Notes: generated from the letters alone by a model not told the origin. 5,633 nucleotides of DNA from Methanomassiliicoccales archaeon (GCA_028679985.1 JAJRAH010000119.1:1-5633); one strand, 5' to 3'; shown: positions 1 to 5,069, counted from the first letter of the stretch. Numbers and translations are program-made.

Positions 1-1398
1 AGCGCCCTTCATGAACGCGATCTTCCGGCCGTCGTGTGCGTGCACGGTCGTCATGCGCTTCTTGTCCGAATCGAACGGAACTTCGAAGATGCGCGGGTAT
101 TCAGCCTTCAACGCATCGGGGTCGATGCCCGCCTTCATAGCTGTGACGATCAGCGTGCCTTCGGTCGTGTCGCCCTTGACGAACCATTTGTCGTTCTCCT
201 TTTGGAGGGACGAGTCATTGCAGAGCACGCCAGCTCTCATCAGCCACATGAGTCCATCGATCCGCGAAGGATCGAGTCTCCCGCTTTCTGTAGAGAATTC
301 GCCGACCGGCTCGAATCCATCTCCTGAGACTTGTATCAATTCCCCCGTGTAGATTTCCCTTATGTTCATCTCGCCTTTCGTCAGCGTTCCAGTCTTGTCG
401 GTGCATATGACGGTGGCGCTTCCGAGACTCTCAACGGCATGGAGTTTCCTCACAAGGGCATTGCGTTTCGCCATGCGCTGCAGTCCAAGTGCCAGGCTGA
501 TGGTGACGACTGCCGGCAGTCCCTCGGGGATGGCCGCGACTGCCAGGCTCACAGAGGTCAGAAACATCTCTTCCAGGGCTATGTTCCTCAACAATCCGAC
601 TAAGAAGATGAAAACTGAAACACCTAGTACGATTATCCCGAGCTGCTTTCCTAGGACCAGAAGCTTCTTCTGCAATGGGGTTTGATCCGATTCAATCTTT
701 ATCATTTCGGCAATGTTTCCGAGCTCGGTGTCCATCCCCGTCGAGGTCACAACGGCCTTTCCCCTACCGTATTCAACCGTGCAGCCAGAGAACACCATGT
801 TGGTTCGCTCGCCGACGAACGACGCTTTGTCGACGACTGTGTCGCCGCGCTTCTCTATCGGGACAGATTCACCGGTGAGGGAAGCCTCGTTCACCTTCAG
901 ATTCACAGTCTCGATAAGTCTTGCGTCAGCTGAGATCTTGTCACCGGTCACTAGAATCATCACATCCCCCGGCACAAGATCGCGAGAGGCAATGTCCTCT
1001 TCCCTGCCTCCCCTTATGACCGTCGCACCGGGCGATGCGAGTTGCTTCAGGGCCTGAAGTGTCTTCTCAGCCTTGTACTCCTGAACGAACCCCATTATCG
1101 AGTTCAGGACGACTATCACCATGATTACCGCGGCGTCGAACCATTCCTCCATGGTTCCGCGATACGTTGCAATCGCTCCGGAGATGACAGCAGCGACGAT
1201 CAGGATTATGACCATCAGGTCCTTGAACTGGCTCAGGAGTATCTTGACCGGGGATATCCTATCCCTCTCTGAGAGTTCGTTAGGTCCGAACTTCTGGAGG
1301 CGCCTTGCAGCTTCCTCCTTCGAGAGACCGCGCTCCCTCGAGGTATCCAAGCGATCAAGGACCTCATCCTTCGTCAGCGAATGCCATAGCTCCGCCAT
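1..1398 (-). CDS. Type II (Ca2+-ATPase-like) P-type cation-transporting ATPase, N-terminal part, truncated by the window edge
   Basis: Membrane pump that couples ATP hydrolysis to cation export. The reading frame runs from ATG at 1398 to base 1 without a stop, giving 466 residues of a family usually about 880-920 long. Seen in order: a cation-ATPase N-terminal domain (about 4-60), membrane helices M1 (61-79) and M2 (86-106), the actuator motif TGES (175-178), M3 (251-270), M4 (278-305) with PEGLP at 291-295, the phosphorylation motif DKTGT with Asp334, KGDTTEGTL (408-416) and KGA (464-466) in the nucleotide-binding domain. The M4 stretch VAAIPEGLPAVVT is very close to SERCA, and Glu292 matches its Ca2+-ligand glutamate, so Ca2+ is the best guess. 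Na+ or another cation is possible because M5 and M6 lie outside the window. The start has no Shine-Dalgarno, and a TATA box about 27 bases upstream suggests a leaderless mRNA. The gene is divergent from the antiporter. Confidence 0.95.
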   Translation of the reverse strand, partial: MAELWHSLTKDEVLDRLDTSRERGLSKEEAARRLQKFGPNELSERDRISPVKILLSQFKDLMVIILIVAAVISGAIATYRGTMEEWFDAAVIMVIVVLNSIMGFVQEYKAEKTLQALKQLASPGATVIRGGREEDIASRDLVPGDVMILVTGDKISADARLIETVNLKVNEASLTGESVPIEKRGDTVVDKASFVGERTNMVFSGCTVEYGRGKAVVTSTGMDTELGNIAEMIKIESDQTPLQKKLLVLGKQLGIIVLGVSVFIFLVGLLRNIALEEMFLTSVSLAVAAIPEGLPAVVTISLALGLQRMAKRNALVRKLHAVESLGSATVICTDKTGTLTKGEMNIREIYTGELIQVSGDGFEPVGEFSTESGRLDPSRIDGLMWLMRAGVLCNDSSLQKENDKWFVKGDTTEGTLIVTAMKAGIDPDALKAEYPRIFEVPFDSDKKRMTTVHAHDGRKIAFMKGA

Positions 1399-1420
1399 CA
1401 ATCAGTGAAATAGTTGTCCT

Positions 1421-1430
1421 GATAAAAAAG
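1421..1430 (-). promoter_or_regulatory. TATA-like box of the P-type ATPase, leaderless
   Basis: Read on the minus strand this is CTTTTTTATC. Its centre lies about 27 bases upstream of the ATPase ATG at 1398, which is the usual TATA-to-start-site distance in archaea. The transcript would therefore begin at or next to the start codon. This agrees with the absence of any GAGG-type ribosome site in the bases preceding that ATG. Confidence 0.55.
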
Positions 1431-1436
1431 CAGCGG

Positions 1437-1445
1437 GGGATTCCC
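1437..1445. promoter_or_regulatory. Palindrome GGGATTCCC upstream of the ATPase TATA box, possible operator or activator site
   Basis: A 9-base palindrome about a central T lies directly upstream (in the ATPase direction) of the BRE/TATA position. In archaea, activators often bind just upstream of BRE. The arms are only four bases, so chance is a real alternative. Confidence 0.25.
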
Positions 1446-1535
1446 TGCGGTTATTTCAGTATCATCGTTCATCGAATCAGGATTAGAGACCGTCCGACAG
1501 TAGGGTCAGTCTCGCTCTGGCTTTCTTGGATTCTC

Positions 1536-1550
1536 AGAAATCTATAAATA
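1536..1550 (+). promoter_or_regulatory. BRE/TATA promoter of the antiporter transcript
   Basis: The sequence TATAAATA at 1543-1550 is a near-consensus archaeal TATA box, preceded by CAGAAATC as a plausible BRE. Transcription should start about 25 bases beyond the box centre, near 1572, leaving a leader of about 190 bases before the antiporter ATG at 1767. The run continues as TATAT to 1555, and its reverse complement is also TATA-like, so weak transcription to the left cannot be excluded. Confidence 0.6.
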
Positions 1551-1560
1551 TATTCCAGTA

Positions 1561-1570
1561 GACTATAGTC
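1561..1570. promoter_or_regulatory. Perfect 10-bp palindrome GACTATAGTC between TATA box and predicted transcription start
   Basis: The ten bases equal their own reverse complement and sit between the TATA box (1543-1550) and the expected start near 1572. Archaeal repressors commonly bind there to block polymerase recruitment. The operator role is inferred from position and symmetry only. Confidence 0.35.
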
Positions 1571-1571
1571 G

Positions 1572-1766
1572 GCAAGGGATGCATAGGGTTTGTCGACGTG
1601 TCAGATGGGATAGTATGAGGCTTCTGCTGGGGTCTGAGGAGTGCTCGTCTCAATGCGACAAGATCGTAAGGTGTCTCCGAAGAAGCGCGCGAAACTCGAT
1701 CGCGAGTTCCTCTAGCTGAATCAGCGAGATGCAAACGAACGAGATGCACCCGCCTGCGAGGAAGGA
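1572..1766 (+). promoter_or_regulatory. Long 5' leader of the antiporter mRNA, with hairpin and Shine-Dalgarno site
   Basis: If the promoter at 1543-1550 is used, about 190 transcribed bases precede the antiporter. Within them AACTCG (1693-1698) and CGAGTT (1703-1708) form a perfect 6-bp stem with an ATCG loop. GAGG at 1758-1761, five bases before ATG 1767, is the ribosome site. A 46-codon frame at 1579-1719 begins close to the predicted transcript start but is rich in Arg and Ser and recalls no family, so I do not call it a gene. No known riboswitch class is recognised. Confidence 0.4.
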
Positions 1767-3545
1767 ATGATAACAACCGAAAGCGTCATGCTGGAAGTCG
1801 GGGCGGTCATGCTCATAGCCTTTGTAGGGGCTGCCATAGCGTCAAAGCTGAGGCAGAGTGTGATCCTCGGATACATCCTCGCCGGAGTCCTGATAGGACC
1901 AAATATCCACCTCCAGCTAGGATCTATCACTTACAACGGAATCGTGACTGACACGACCCTGATCGATTACTTCTCTTACCTGGGTCTCATCCTCCTCATG
2001 TTCTTCATAGGTCTCGAGTTTTCCATAAGCAAGATCAAGAAGACGAAGTCGACCGCGGCCATTCTCGCAATGGTGAACCTCGGAGTCAACATGTTCACCG
2101 GTATCATGCTGGGGACCGCACTCGGATGGCCCCTGATCGACACTGTGTTCCTCGCCGGAATCATATCAATGAGCAGCAGCGCCGTTGCAATGAAGTCGGT
2201 CATCGAGCTCAAGCGGCTGGCGAATCCGGAAACCGAGTTCCTGATCGGCGTGTCGATCACGGAGAGCTTCCTGTCGATGCTTCTCTTGACAATCATCGGA
2301 GGACTCATGGTCAAGGACGGATCGGGTCCGGTCGACCTCACGGCGCTGGCAATAGGAATAGGGGTCTTCTACGCTTTCTTCGTCGTGCTCGCCATTTGGA
2401 TCATTCCCAGGACCGTCAAACATCTGCAGCGGATCAAGAGCGACGAGATGTTCGTCATTTTCGCATTGGGAATAGTATTCCTCTCAGCAGCGCTCGCCGA
2501 GATCTCAGGCGTACCAGCGATCATCGGCGCTTTCTTCATCGGCATGGTCTTCGCCGAGACCAAGGTGTCAAGCAGGTTCGAGGAGAAGATCGTCCCGTTC
2601 AGGGATGCCTTCGTGGCCATCTTCTTCGTATCGTTTGGGATGTTGATCGATCCGGCGATGTTCCTTGGCACATGGTGGATCGTGGCGATAGCCGTCGGAA
2701 TCGTCATCCTCAACGACCTCTTCATCACCGCCATACTCGCCTACTTCCTCGGGTTCTCGGCAAGAGCGTCGGTAACGATCGGGAGTTCTCTCTGCGGCAG
2801 GGACGCGGAATCGGTCATGTTCGCCAGCGTCGGCAGCCGGGCCGTCGGCGCGACCAAAGGAGCCGAGCTATATCCGTTCGCGGGCGTCCTCTGCTTCATC
2901 ACGAGTGCGATTGCCCCGCCTCTTATGCGCAGAAGCGTCCCGCTTGCAGAATGGCTCTCGCGGAGACTCCCCGAGTACATCAAATTCAGCAGCGCGATCA
3001 TCTCTCGCACCCTCGGCAAGATAATGATGCCGAGTGCCTTCCCACTTCACAGGAAGACAAGGAGGATGGGAATCGCATTGATCATCTATTTCATAGTGCT
3101 TGCAGCCGTGGTGGTCACGGTCGGACCGCTTCACATCGTGGCGTTCTGTGCGGCCCTCGCCTTCGCGGTCGTTCTTGGAAAGGTATTCCCGTCGGAGCTG
3201 CAACCGATCGTCAGAAGCACGAGCTATACAAACATAGGATTCGCGCCGAGACATCCCACTCGCATCGTCGGCTTCGTCTCTTCTATAATCATGATGAGCC
3301 TGCTCATGATTGTCATTGTCGCATTCTTGTTCATCTACTTCTGGCCGTCGGTACTCTTGGTCCTCCTCGCCTACTTCTTGGGGGTGATCCTCCTCATGAA
3401 GCTCAACTACGAGAGGACCTACGATTTCGACCGGATCCGGGGCGGGCCGCCTGAGGGTTCGTTCGAGGTGCAACCTAGATCCAGCTTCGAACGGAGTAAC
3501 CCGAGCGAGAAATCTGCCTCAAGGACGAGATGGAAGTGGTTGTGA
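1767..3545 (+). CDS. CPA2-type cation/proton antiporter with extended C-terminal membrane region
   Basis: Integral membrane antiporter of the Na+/H+ exchanger fold, presumably exchanging H+ for Na+ or K+. Family marks: GYILAGVLIGP (35-45), FFIGLEF (79-85), SSSAVAMK (136-143), and VPFRDAFVAIFFVSFGMLID (276-295), which matches the KefB/KefC-like block. The core spans residues 8-388 with about 11-12 hydrophobic segments. Where KefC-type proteins carry a Gln-Asp pair and other exchangers Asn-Asp or Asp-Asp, this protein reads Thr165-Glu166, and the usual GQGGEF stretch reads GRDAES (344-349). After the core come further hydrophobic segments at about 435-473 and 500-545, then a polar 45-residue tail. 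There is no TrkA-N/RCK nucleotide-binding domain. ATG 1767 is preceded by GAGG at 1758-1761; Met8 is a less likely start. The gene is divergent from the cation pump. The fold is certain; the transported ion is unknown. Confidence 0.93.
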   Translation: MITTESVMLEVGAVMLIAFVGAAIASKLRQSVILGYILAGVLIGPNIHLQLGSITYNGIVTDTTLIDYFSYLGLILLMFFIGLEFSISKIKKTKSTAAILAMVNLGVNMFTGIMLGTALGWPLIDTVFLAGIISMSSSAVAMKSVIELKRLANPETEFLIGVSITESFLSMLLLTIIGGLMVKDGSGPVDLTALAIGIGVFYAFFVVLAIWIIPRTVKHLQRIKSDEMFVIFALGIVFLSAALAEISGVPAIIGAFFIGMVFAETKVSSRFEEKIVPFRDAFVAIFFVSFGMLIDPAMFLGTWWIVAIAVGIVILNDLFITAILAYFLGFSARASVTIGSSLCGRDAESVMFASVGSRAVGATKGAELYPFAGVLCFITSAIAPPLMRRSVPLAEWLSRRLPEYIKFSSAIISRTLGKIMMPSAFPLHRKTRRMGIALIIYFIVLAAVVVTVGPLHIVAFCAALAFAVVLGKVFPSELQPIVRSTSYTNIGFAPRHPTRIVGFVSSIIMMSLLMIVIVAFLFIYFWPSVLLVLLAYFLGVILLMKLNYERTYDFDRIRGGPPEGSFEVQPRSSFERSNPSEKSASRTRWKWL

Positions 3546-3581
3546 GATCGACATTCGAGAATCCTACTCGACGAGATCTCA
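3543..3581 (+). terminator. Hairpin overlapping the antiporter stop codon, possible terminator
   Basis: TGAGATC (3543-3549, starting at the stop codon) pairs with GATCTCA (3575-3581), and inside it CGAG (3556-3559) pairs with CTCG (3567-3570). The two stems give an interrupted hairpin at the very 3' end of the gene. No T-run follows, so it may stabilise or process the mRNA end rather than terminate transcription. Confidence 0.35.
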
Positions 3582-3640
3582 GCGGATCAGGAGATCGGAG
3601 CTGGCCTGGGGACCGTCGAAATACAGCATGAGTACATGAC

Positions 3641-3718
3641 GGATGGTGCATGCGATCACTCGGGATTCTACGAGTTCGCTACGCATGCGCATCCATCGGA
3701 TTGATTCACTGGATGGTG
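3641..3718. other. Structured intergenic element: three-stem hairpin with an alternative downstream pairing partner
   Basis: GGATG (3641-3645) pairs with CATCC (3690-3694), GCATGCG (3648-3654) with CGCATGC (3682-3688), and ACTCG (3658-3662) with CGAGT (3671-3675), closing an 8-base loop. All 17 pairs are Watson-Crick. The octamer GGATGGTG at 3641-3648 recurs at 3711-3718, so the middle CATCCATC could instead pair with that downstream copy. The element lies between convergent units (antiporter on plus, tRNA-Gly on minus). It could be a bidirectional 3'-end structure, a small RNA or a protein-binding site. No known RNA family is recognised. Confidence 0.35.
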
Positions 3719-3737
3719 TAATCGACTGGTCGCGCCG

Positions 3738-3751
3738 GATAAGAAAGAACT
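3738..3751 (-). terminator. T-rich terminator of tRNA-Gly
   Basis: Immediately after the encoded CCA the minus strand reads AGTTCTTTCTTATCC, a pyrimidine stretch rich in T. Archaeal RNA polymerase terminates at T-rich tracts without needing a hairpin, and this is a typical position for a tRNA terminator. The tract is interrupted by C, so it may be leaky. Confidence 0.45.
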
Positions 3752-3826
3752 TGGTGCGGCTGCCGGGATTCGGACCCGGGTTCGAAGCTTGGGAAGCTCC
3801 AGTCCTAACCACTAGACTACAGCCGC
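3752..3826 (-). tRNA. tRNA-Gly (anticodon CCC), CCA encoded, no intron
   Basis: Read on the minus strand, acceptor GCGGCTG pairs perfectly with CAGCCGC. The D arm is GTCT/GGAC with an AGTGGTTA loop. The anticodon stem GGAGC/GCTTC (one G-U pair) encloses TTCCCAA, giving anticodon CCC, which reads glycine codon GGG. The variable loop is GAAC, and the T arm is CCGGG/CCCGG with loop TCCGAAT. Discriminator A73 is followed by an encoded CCA (3752-3754). C35 and C36 are the main glycine identity bases. The body is 72 bases and every stem closes, so the gene looks functional and intronless. It has its own BRE/TATA on the minus strand. Confidence 0.96.
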
Positions 3827-3850
3827 CTCCGCACTAAATCCGCAATCTGC

Positions 3851-3866
3851 GTTTTAAACCTTTTCG
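3851..3866 (-). promoter_or_regulatory. BRE/TATA promoter of tRNA-Gly
   Basis: On the minus strand CGAAAAGG (3859-3866) followed by TTTAAAAC (3851-3858) forms a textbook archaeal BRE plus TATA box. The box centre is about 28 bases upstream of the tRNA 5' end at 3826, so transcription would start only a few bases before the mature tRNA. The tRNA therefore does not depend on readthrough from the UPF0147 operon. Confidence 0.7.
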
Positions 3867-3909
3867 ACTGGAAAAGTAGAAACCAGAATCCGAGAAAACG
3901 CACAGTCGA

Positions 3910-3936
3910 GGGCGAACCCGTGAGGGTTCCAGGCCC
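3910..3936 (-). terminator. Hairpin terminator after the UPF0147 gene
   Basis: Starting a few bases past the UPF0147 stop, GAACCC (3914-3919) and GGGTTC (3924-3929) form a perfect stem around a four-base loop, extended by GGGC (3910-3913) with GCCC (3933-3936) across a three-base bulge. Downstream on the minus strand the sequence becomes T-rich (GTTTTCTC, then GGTTTCTACTTTTCC). This fits a terminator that insulates the operon from the tRNA. On the plus strand the loop would be GTGA, a GNRA tetraloop. Confidence 0.5.
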
Positions 3937-3940
3937 GGCA

Positions 3941-4195
3941 CTATCCGACAGTCTCTAGCTGGCTGATTATGTTCCAGATGAGCGTCCTTCCGTGCAGCGG
4001 GATGTTCGGATCGTTCGCTAGTTCGTCAAGAATGAAGATCGCGCTCGCAGTCCTGACGTCCAAGGCGTCGCTCTGGTTGAGCAAACGATCCTTGGCATCG
4101 GTCGCTCCTCTTCTGATGTTTCTAGGGACCGACGTATCTTCCGCGAGCTGGTCGAGAACCTCAATGATCTGTTTGAGCTTGACATTGGTTTCCAT
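3941..4195 (-). CDS. UPF0147 family protein (archaeal, function unknown)
   Basis: A small acidic protein of 84 residues, which is the usual family length. Family-typical stretches are EDTSVPRNIRRGA (19-31), VRTASAIFILDELANDPNIP (47-66) and HGRTLIWNIISQLE (68-81). It is predicted to be almost entirely alpha-helical and cytoplasmic, with no catalytic motif or membrane segment. Its two halves each contain LDxLAxDxxxP (Leu14-Asp15...Pro24 and Leu56-Asp57...Pro66), an internal repeat visible in the sequence. The ATG at 4195 is supported by GAGGTGA at 4200-4206, four bases upstream and complementary to the 16S 3' end. It starts 44 bases after the stop of the RAM-domain gene on the same strand, so the two are probably cotranscribed. 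The biochemical role is not established. Confidence 0.93.
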   Translation of the reverse strand: METNVKLKQIIEVLDQLAEDTSVPRNIRRGATDAKDRLLNQSDALDVRTASAIFILDELANDPNIPLHGRTLIWNIISQLETVG

Positions 4196-4199
4196 GCTG

Positions 4200-4206
4200 T
4201 CACCTC
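4200..4206 (-). promoter_or_regulatory. Strong Shine-Dalgarno site (GAGGTGA) of the UPF0147 gene
   Basis: GAGGTGA on the minus strand is a full match to the anti-Shine-Dalgarno end of archaeal 16S rRNA, four bases before the ATG. It fixes the start and shows that this internal operon gene is translated independently. Confidence 0.7.
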
Positions 4207-4239
4207 TTCTGAGCCGATGGTCGCAGCGGCTAGCGCCTC

Positions 4240-4593
4240 TTACCCCTCCCCGGAGCTCTTCTCGGCCACCGGCTCCACTTTGAGCTCTCCCTTCTCTTTG
4301 AAGGTCATTACGACCATCAACGTCTTGATGTCTTTGACGCCCTGAATGATCGCAACCTTCTCGACGAGGAACCTCTTGAGTTGATTGTAACTCCGGAATT
4401 TCACCTTAGCAACGACGTCGGTGTCCCCGGTGACCAGGAAGACATCCTCGACAACGTCGTACTCCGATATCCTTTCTGCCACCGACTCAGCGTCTTTCGT
4501 GTCTATCTTGAGCGTGATGAGTGCGGTGACCTGATCGTCGCCGTAGTAGTGAGCCATGACGGTCTCATATTCTGACTTCTCTTTTTCTTGCAC
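4240..4593 (-). CDS. Stand-alone Lrp/AsnC-type ligand-binding (RAM) domain protein
   Basis: The protein has only the C-terminal effector domain of Lrp/AsnC regulators and lacks the helix-turn-helix. In 117-residue numbering the beta-alpha-beta-beta-alpha-beta order is: strand 22-29, helix 33-44, strand 48-54, the VTGDTDVVAKV turn and strand (54-64, with the family's Gly-Asp-x-Asp at 56-59), helix 69-80, and the last strand 85-96 with VKDIKTLMVV. A charged tail of about 20 residues follows. Such domains bind amino acids or similar small molecules and pair with full-length regulators or one another; DNA binding alone is not expected. The start is uncertain. GTG 4593 is chosen because GGGGGG lies six bases upstream; ATG 4557 (Met13) lies just before the domain and is nearly as likely; TTG 4608 is weaker. 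UPF0147 follows 44 bases downstream. Confidence 0.88.
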   Translation of the reverse strand: MQEKEKSEYETVMAHYYGDDQVTALITLKIDTKDAESVAERISEYDVVEDVFLVTGDTDVVAKVKFRSYNQLKRFLVEKVAIIQGVKDIKTLMVVMTFKEKGELKVEPVAEKSSGEG

Positions 4594-4701
4594 GTGAAAC
4601 CCCCCCAAATCATGCCATCGAAGTTGCAGCGGATCAAATTGTCGGGAGGCCCTGCTTCCTCAATGCCTTGGCAGCAAAGTCAATCAAGGTGGGAAAATGG
4701 C

Positions 4702-4869
4702 CTAAGTTGCCATCTCGAACTCCTCTTGCAGGTCGATGATGACCTGTTCGAGGACCTCTTCGAGACTAGAGCTCCTGTATTCTCTCACTCCGCCGAGATC
4801 GCTCTGAACTCTTGCCACGTAGGTTGAGTTGCTTTTCAGGAATTCGACATTGCACAGGGTCTCTTCCAT
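4702..4869 (-). CDS. Small HicB-like protein of 55 residues, hypothetical
   Basis: A 55-residue acidic protein that I do not recognise by name. The pattern is strand (about 7-11), strand TYVARVQ (16-22), DLGGV (24-28), strand REYRSS (29-34), then the helix SLEEVLEQVIIDLQEEFE (35-52). This follows the HicB/UPF0150 antitoxin-type half-RNase-H pattern, in which a YxAxVPDLPGC-like stretch is followed by a TLEEAL-type helix. No HicA toxin frame is seen beside it, and it lacks the C-terminal DNA-binding domain that some HicB proteins have. ATG 4869 is fixed by GAGGTG at 4878-4883, eight bases upstream. The same frame stays open far upstream, but that part is antisense-type filler overlapping the acyl-CoA dehydrogenase. 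It has its own TATA box at 4932-4941. The HicB assignment is an inference from pattern only. Confidence 0.75.
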   Translation of the reverse strand: MEETLCNVEFLKSNSTYVARVQSDLGGVREYRSSSLEEVLEQVIIDLQEEFEMAT

Positions 4870-4877
4870 TTTACACA

Positions 4878-4883
4878 CACCTC
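4878..4883 (-). promoter_or_regulatory. Shine-Dalgarno site (GAGGTG) of the 55-residue gene
   Basis: GAGGTG on the minus strand, eight bases before ATG 4869, decides the start over the upstream in-frame ATGs at 4893 and 4926. The 4926 ATG would lie upstream of the predicted transcription start. Confidence 0.65.
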
Positions 4884-4897
4884 GAGCCAACATCCCG

Positions 4898-4916
4898 CGA
4901 GTGTTGACACCACTCG
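4898..4916. promoter_or_regulatory. Inverted repeat over the predicted transcription start of the 55-residue gene
   Basis: CGAGTG (4898-4903) and CACTCG (4911-4916) form a perfect 6-bp inverted repeat with a 7-base spacer. The predicted start, about 26 bases from the TATA centre, falls near 4911. The repeat could be an operator bound by a dimeric regulator, possibly the encoded protein itself, or a 5' leader hairpin. The function is inferred. Confidence 0.35.
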
Positions 4917-4931
4917 GCGAATACATGGTTC

Positions 4932-4947
4932 GATATTTAATGATTTT
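4932..4947 (-). promoter_or_regulatory. BRE/TATA promoter of the 55-residue gene
   Basis: On the minus strand AAAATC (4942-4947) followed by ATTAAATATC (4932-4941) fits BRE plus TATA. Transcription would begin near 4911, leaving a leader of about 40 bases. The gene therefore appears separate from the upstream acyl-CoA dehydrogenase, whose stop is about 130 bases away. Confidence 0.6.
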
Positions 4948-5069
4948 CTTGCTCGTGCAAGTCGGACTGCGAGGCATTGGATGAAGTCCAGGCGTTACCA
5001 GGCATTCGAATGGACCGATTCGGAGCGGGTCTGGCAGGGAGATCGCCCGAAATCCACGAGCGTTGCTTT

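Larger units (their letters stand above)
1399..1766. promoter_or_regulatory. Divergent control region between the P-type ATPase and the antiporter
   Basis: This 368-base gene-free stretch separates two divergently transcribed ion-transport genes. It holds a TATA-like box for the minus-strand ATPase (1421-1430), a stronger TATA box for the plus-strand antiporter (1543-1550), a 9-base palindrome GGGATTCCC (1437-1445) just upstream of the ATPase box, a perfect 10-base palindrome GACTATAGTC (1561-1570) downstream of the antiporter box, and a transcribed leader of about 190 bases. I see no convincing gene in it. Short frames occur (for example 1579-1719), but their composition is arginine-rich and unlike that of the neighbouring genes. 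The regulatory role is inferred from position. Confidence 0.6.

Noticed and set aside
1579..1719. 46-codon frame starting near the predicted antiporter transcript start
   Set aside because: It is rich in Arg and ends in Ser repeats, its codon use is unlike the neighbouring genes, and no family is recognisable. It is kept only as part of the leader description.
2126..3454. Long 442-residue frame on the plus strand inside the antiporter
   Set aside because: It is the shifted frame of the antiporter, rich in Arg/His/Asp with no domain. The antiporter frame is clearly the coding one.
2868..3473. 201-residue minus-strand frame opposite the antiporter
   Set aside because: It is an antisense shadow of a GC-rich membrane-protein gene: highly charged, no family features, no ribosome site.
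3643..3837. 64-residue plus-strand frame in the tRNA region
   Set aside because: Its second half is simply the antisense of tRNA-Gly (the LPGFGPGFEAW type of false protein), and the rest is the intergenic hairpin.
3558..3891. Repeated heptamer AGAATCC/GGATTCT in the hairpins of the intergenic regions
   Set aside because: Copies at 3558-3564, 3663-3669 and 3885-3891 differ in context and strand. A heptamer of this kind can recur by chance in a window this size.
4636..4704. Short coding-like stretch (LIDFAAKALRKQGLPTI) after the 55-residue gene in another frame, possibly a frameshifted C-terminal extension
   Set aside because: It is only about 20 residues long, has no start or ribosome site of its own, and upstream that frame is an Arg-rich shadow. 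Without homologues a frameshift cannot be supported.
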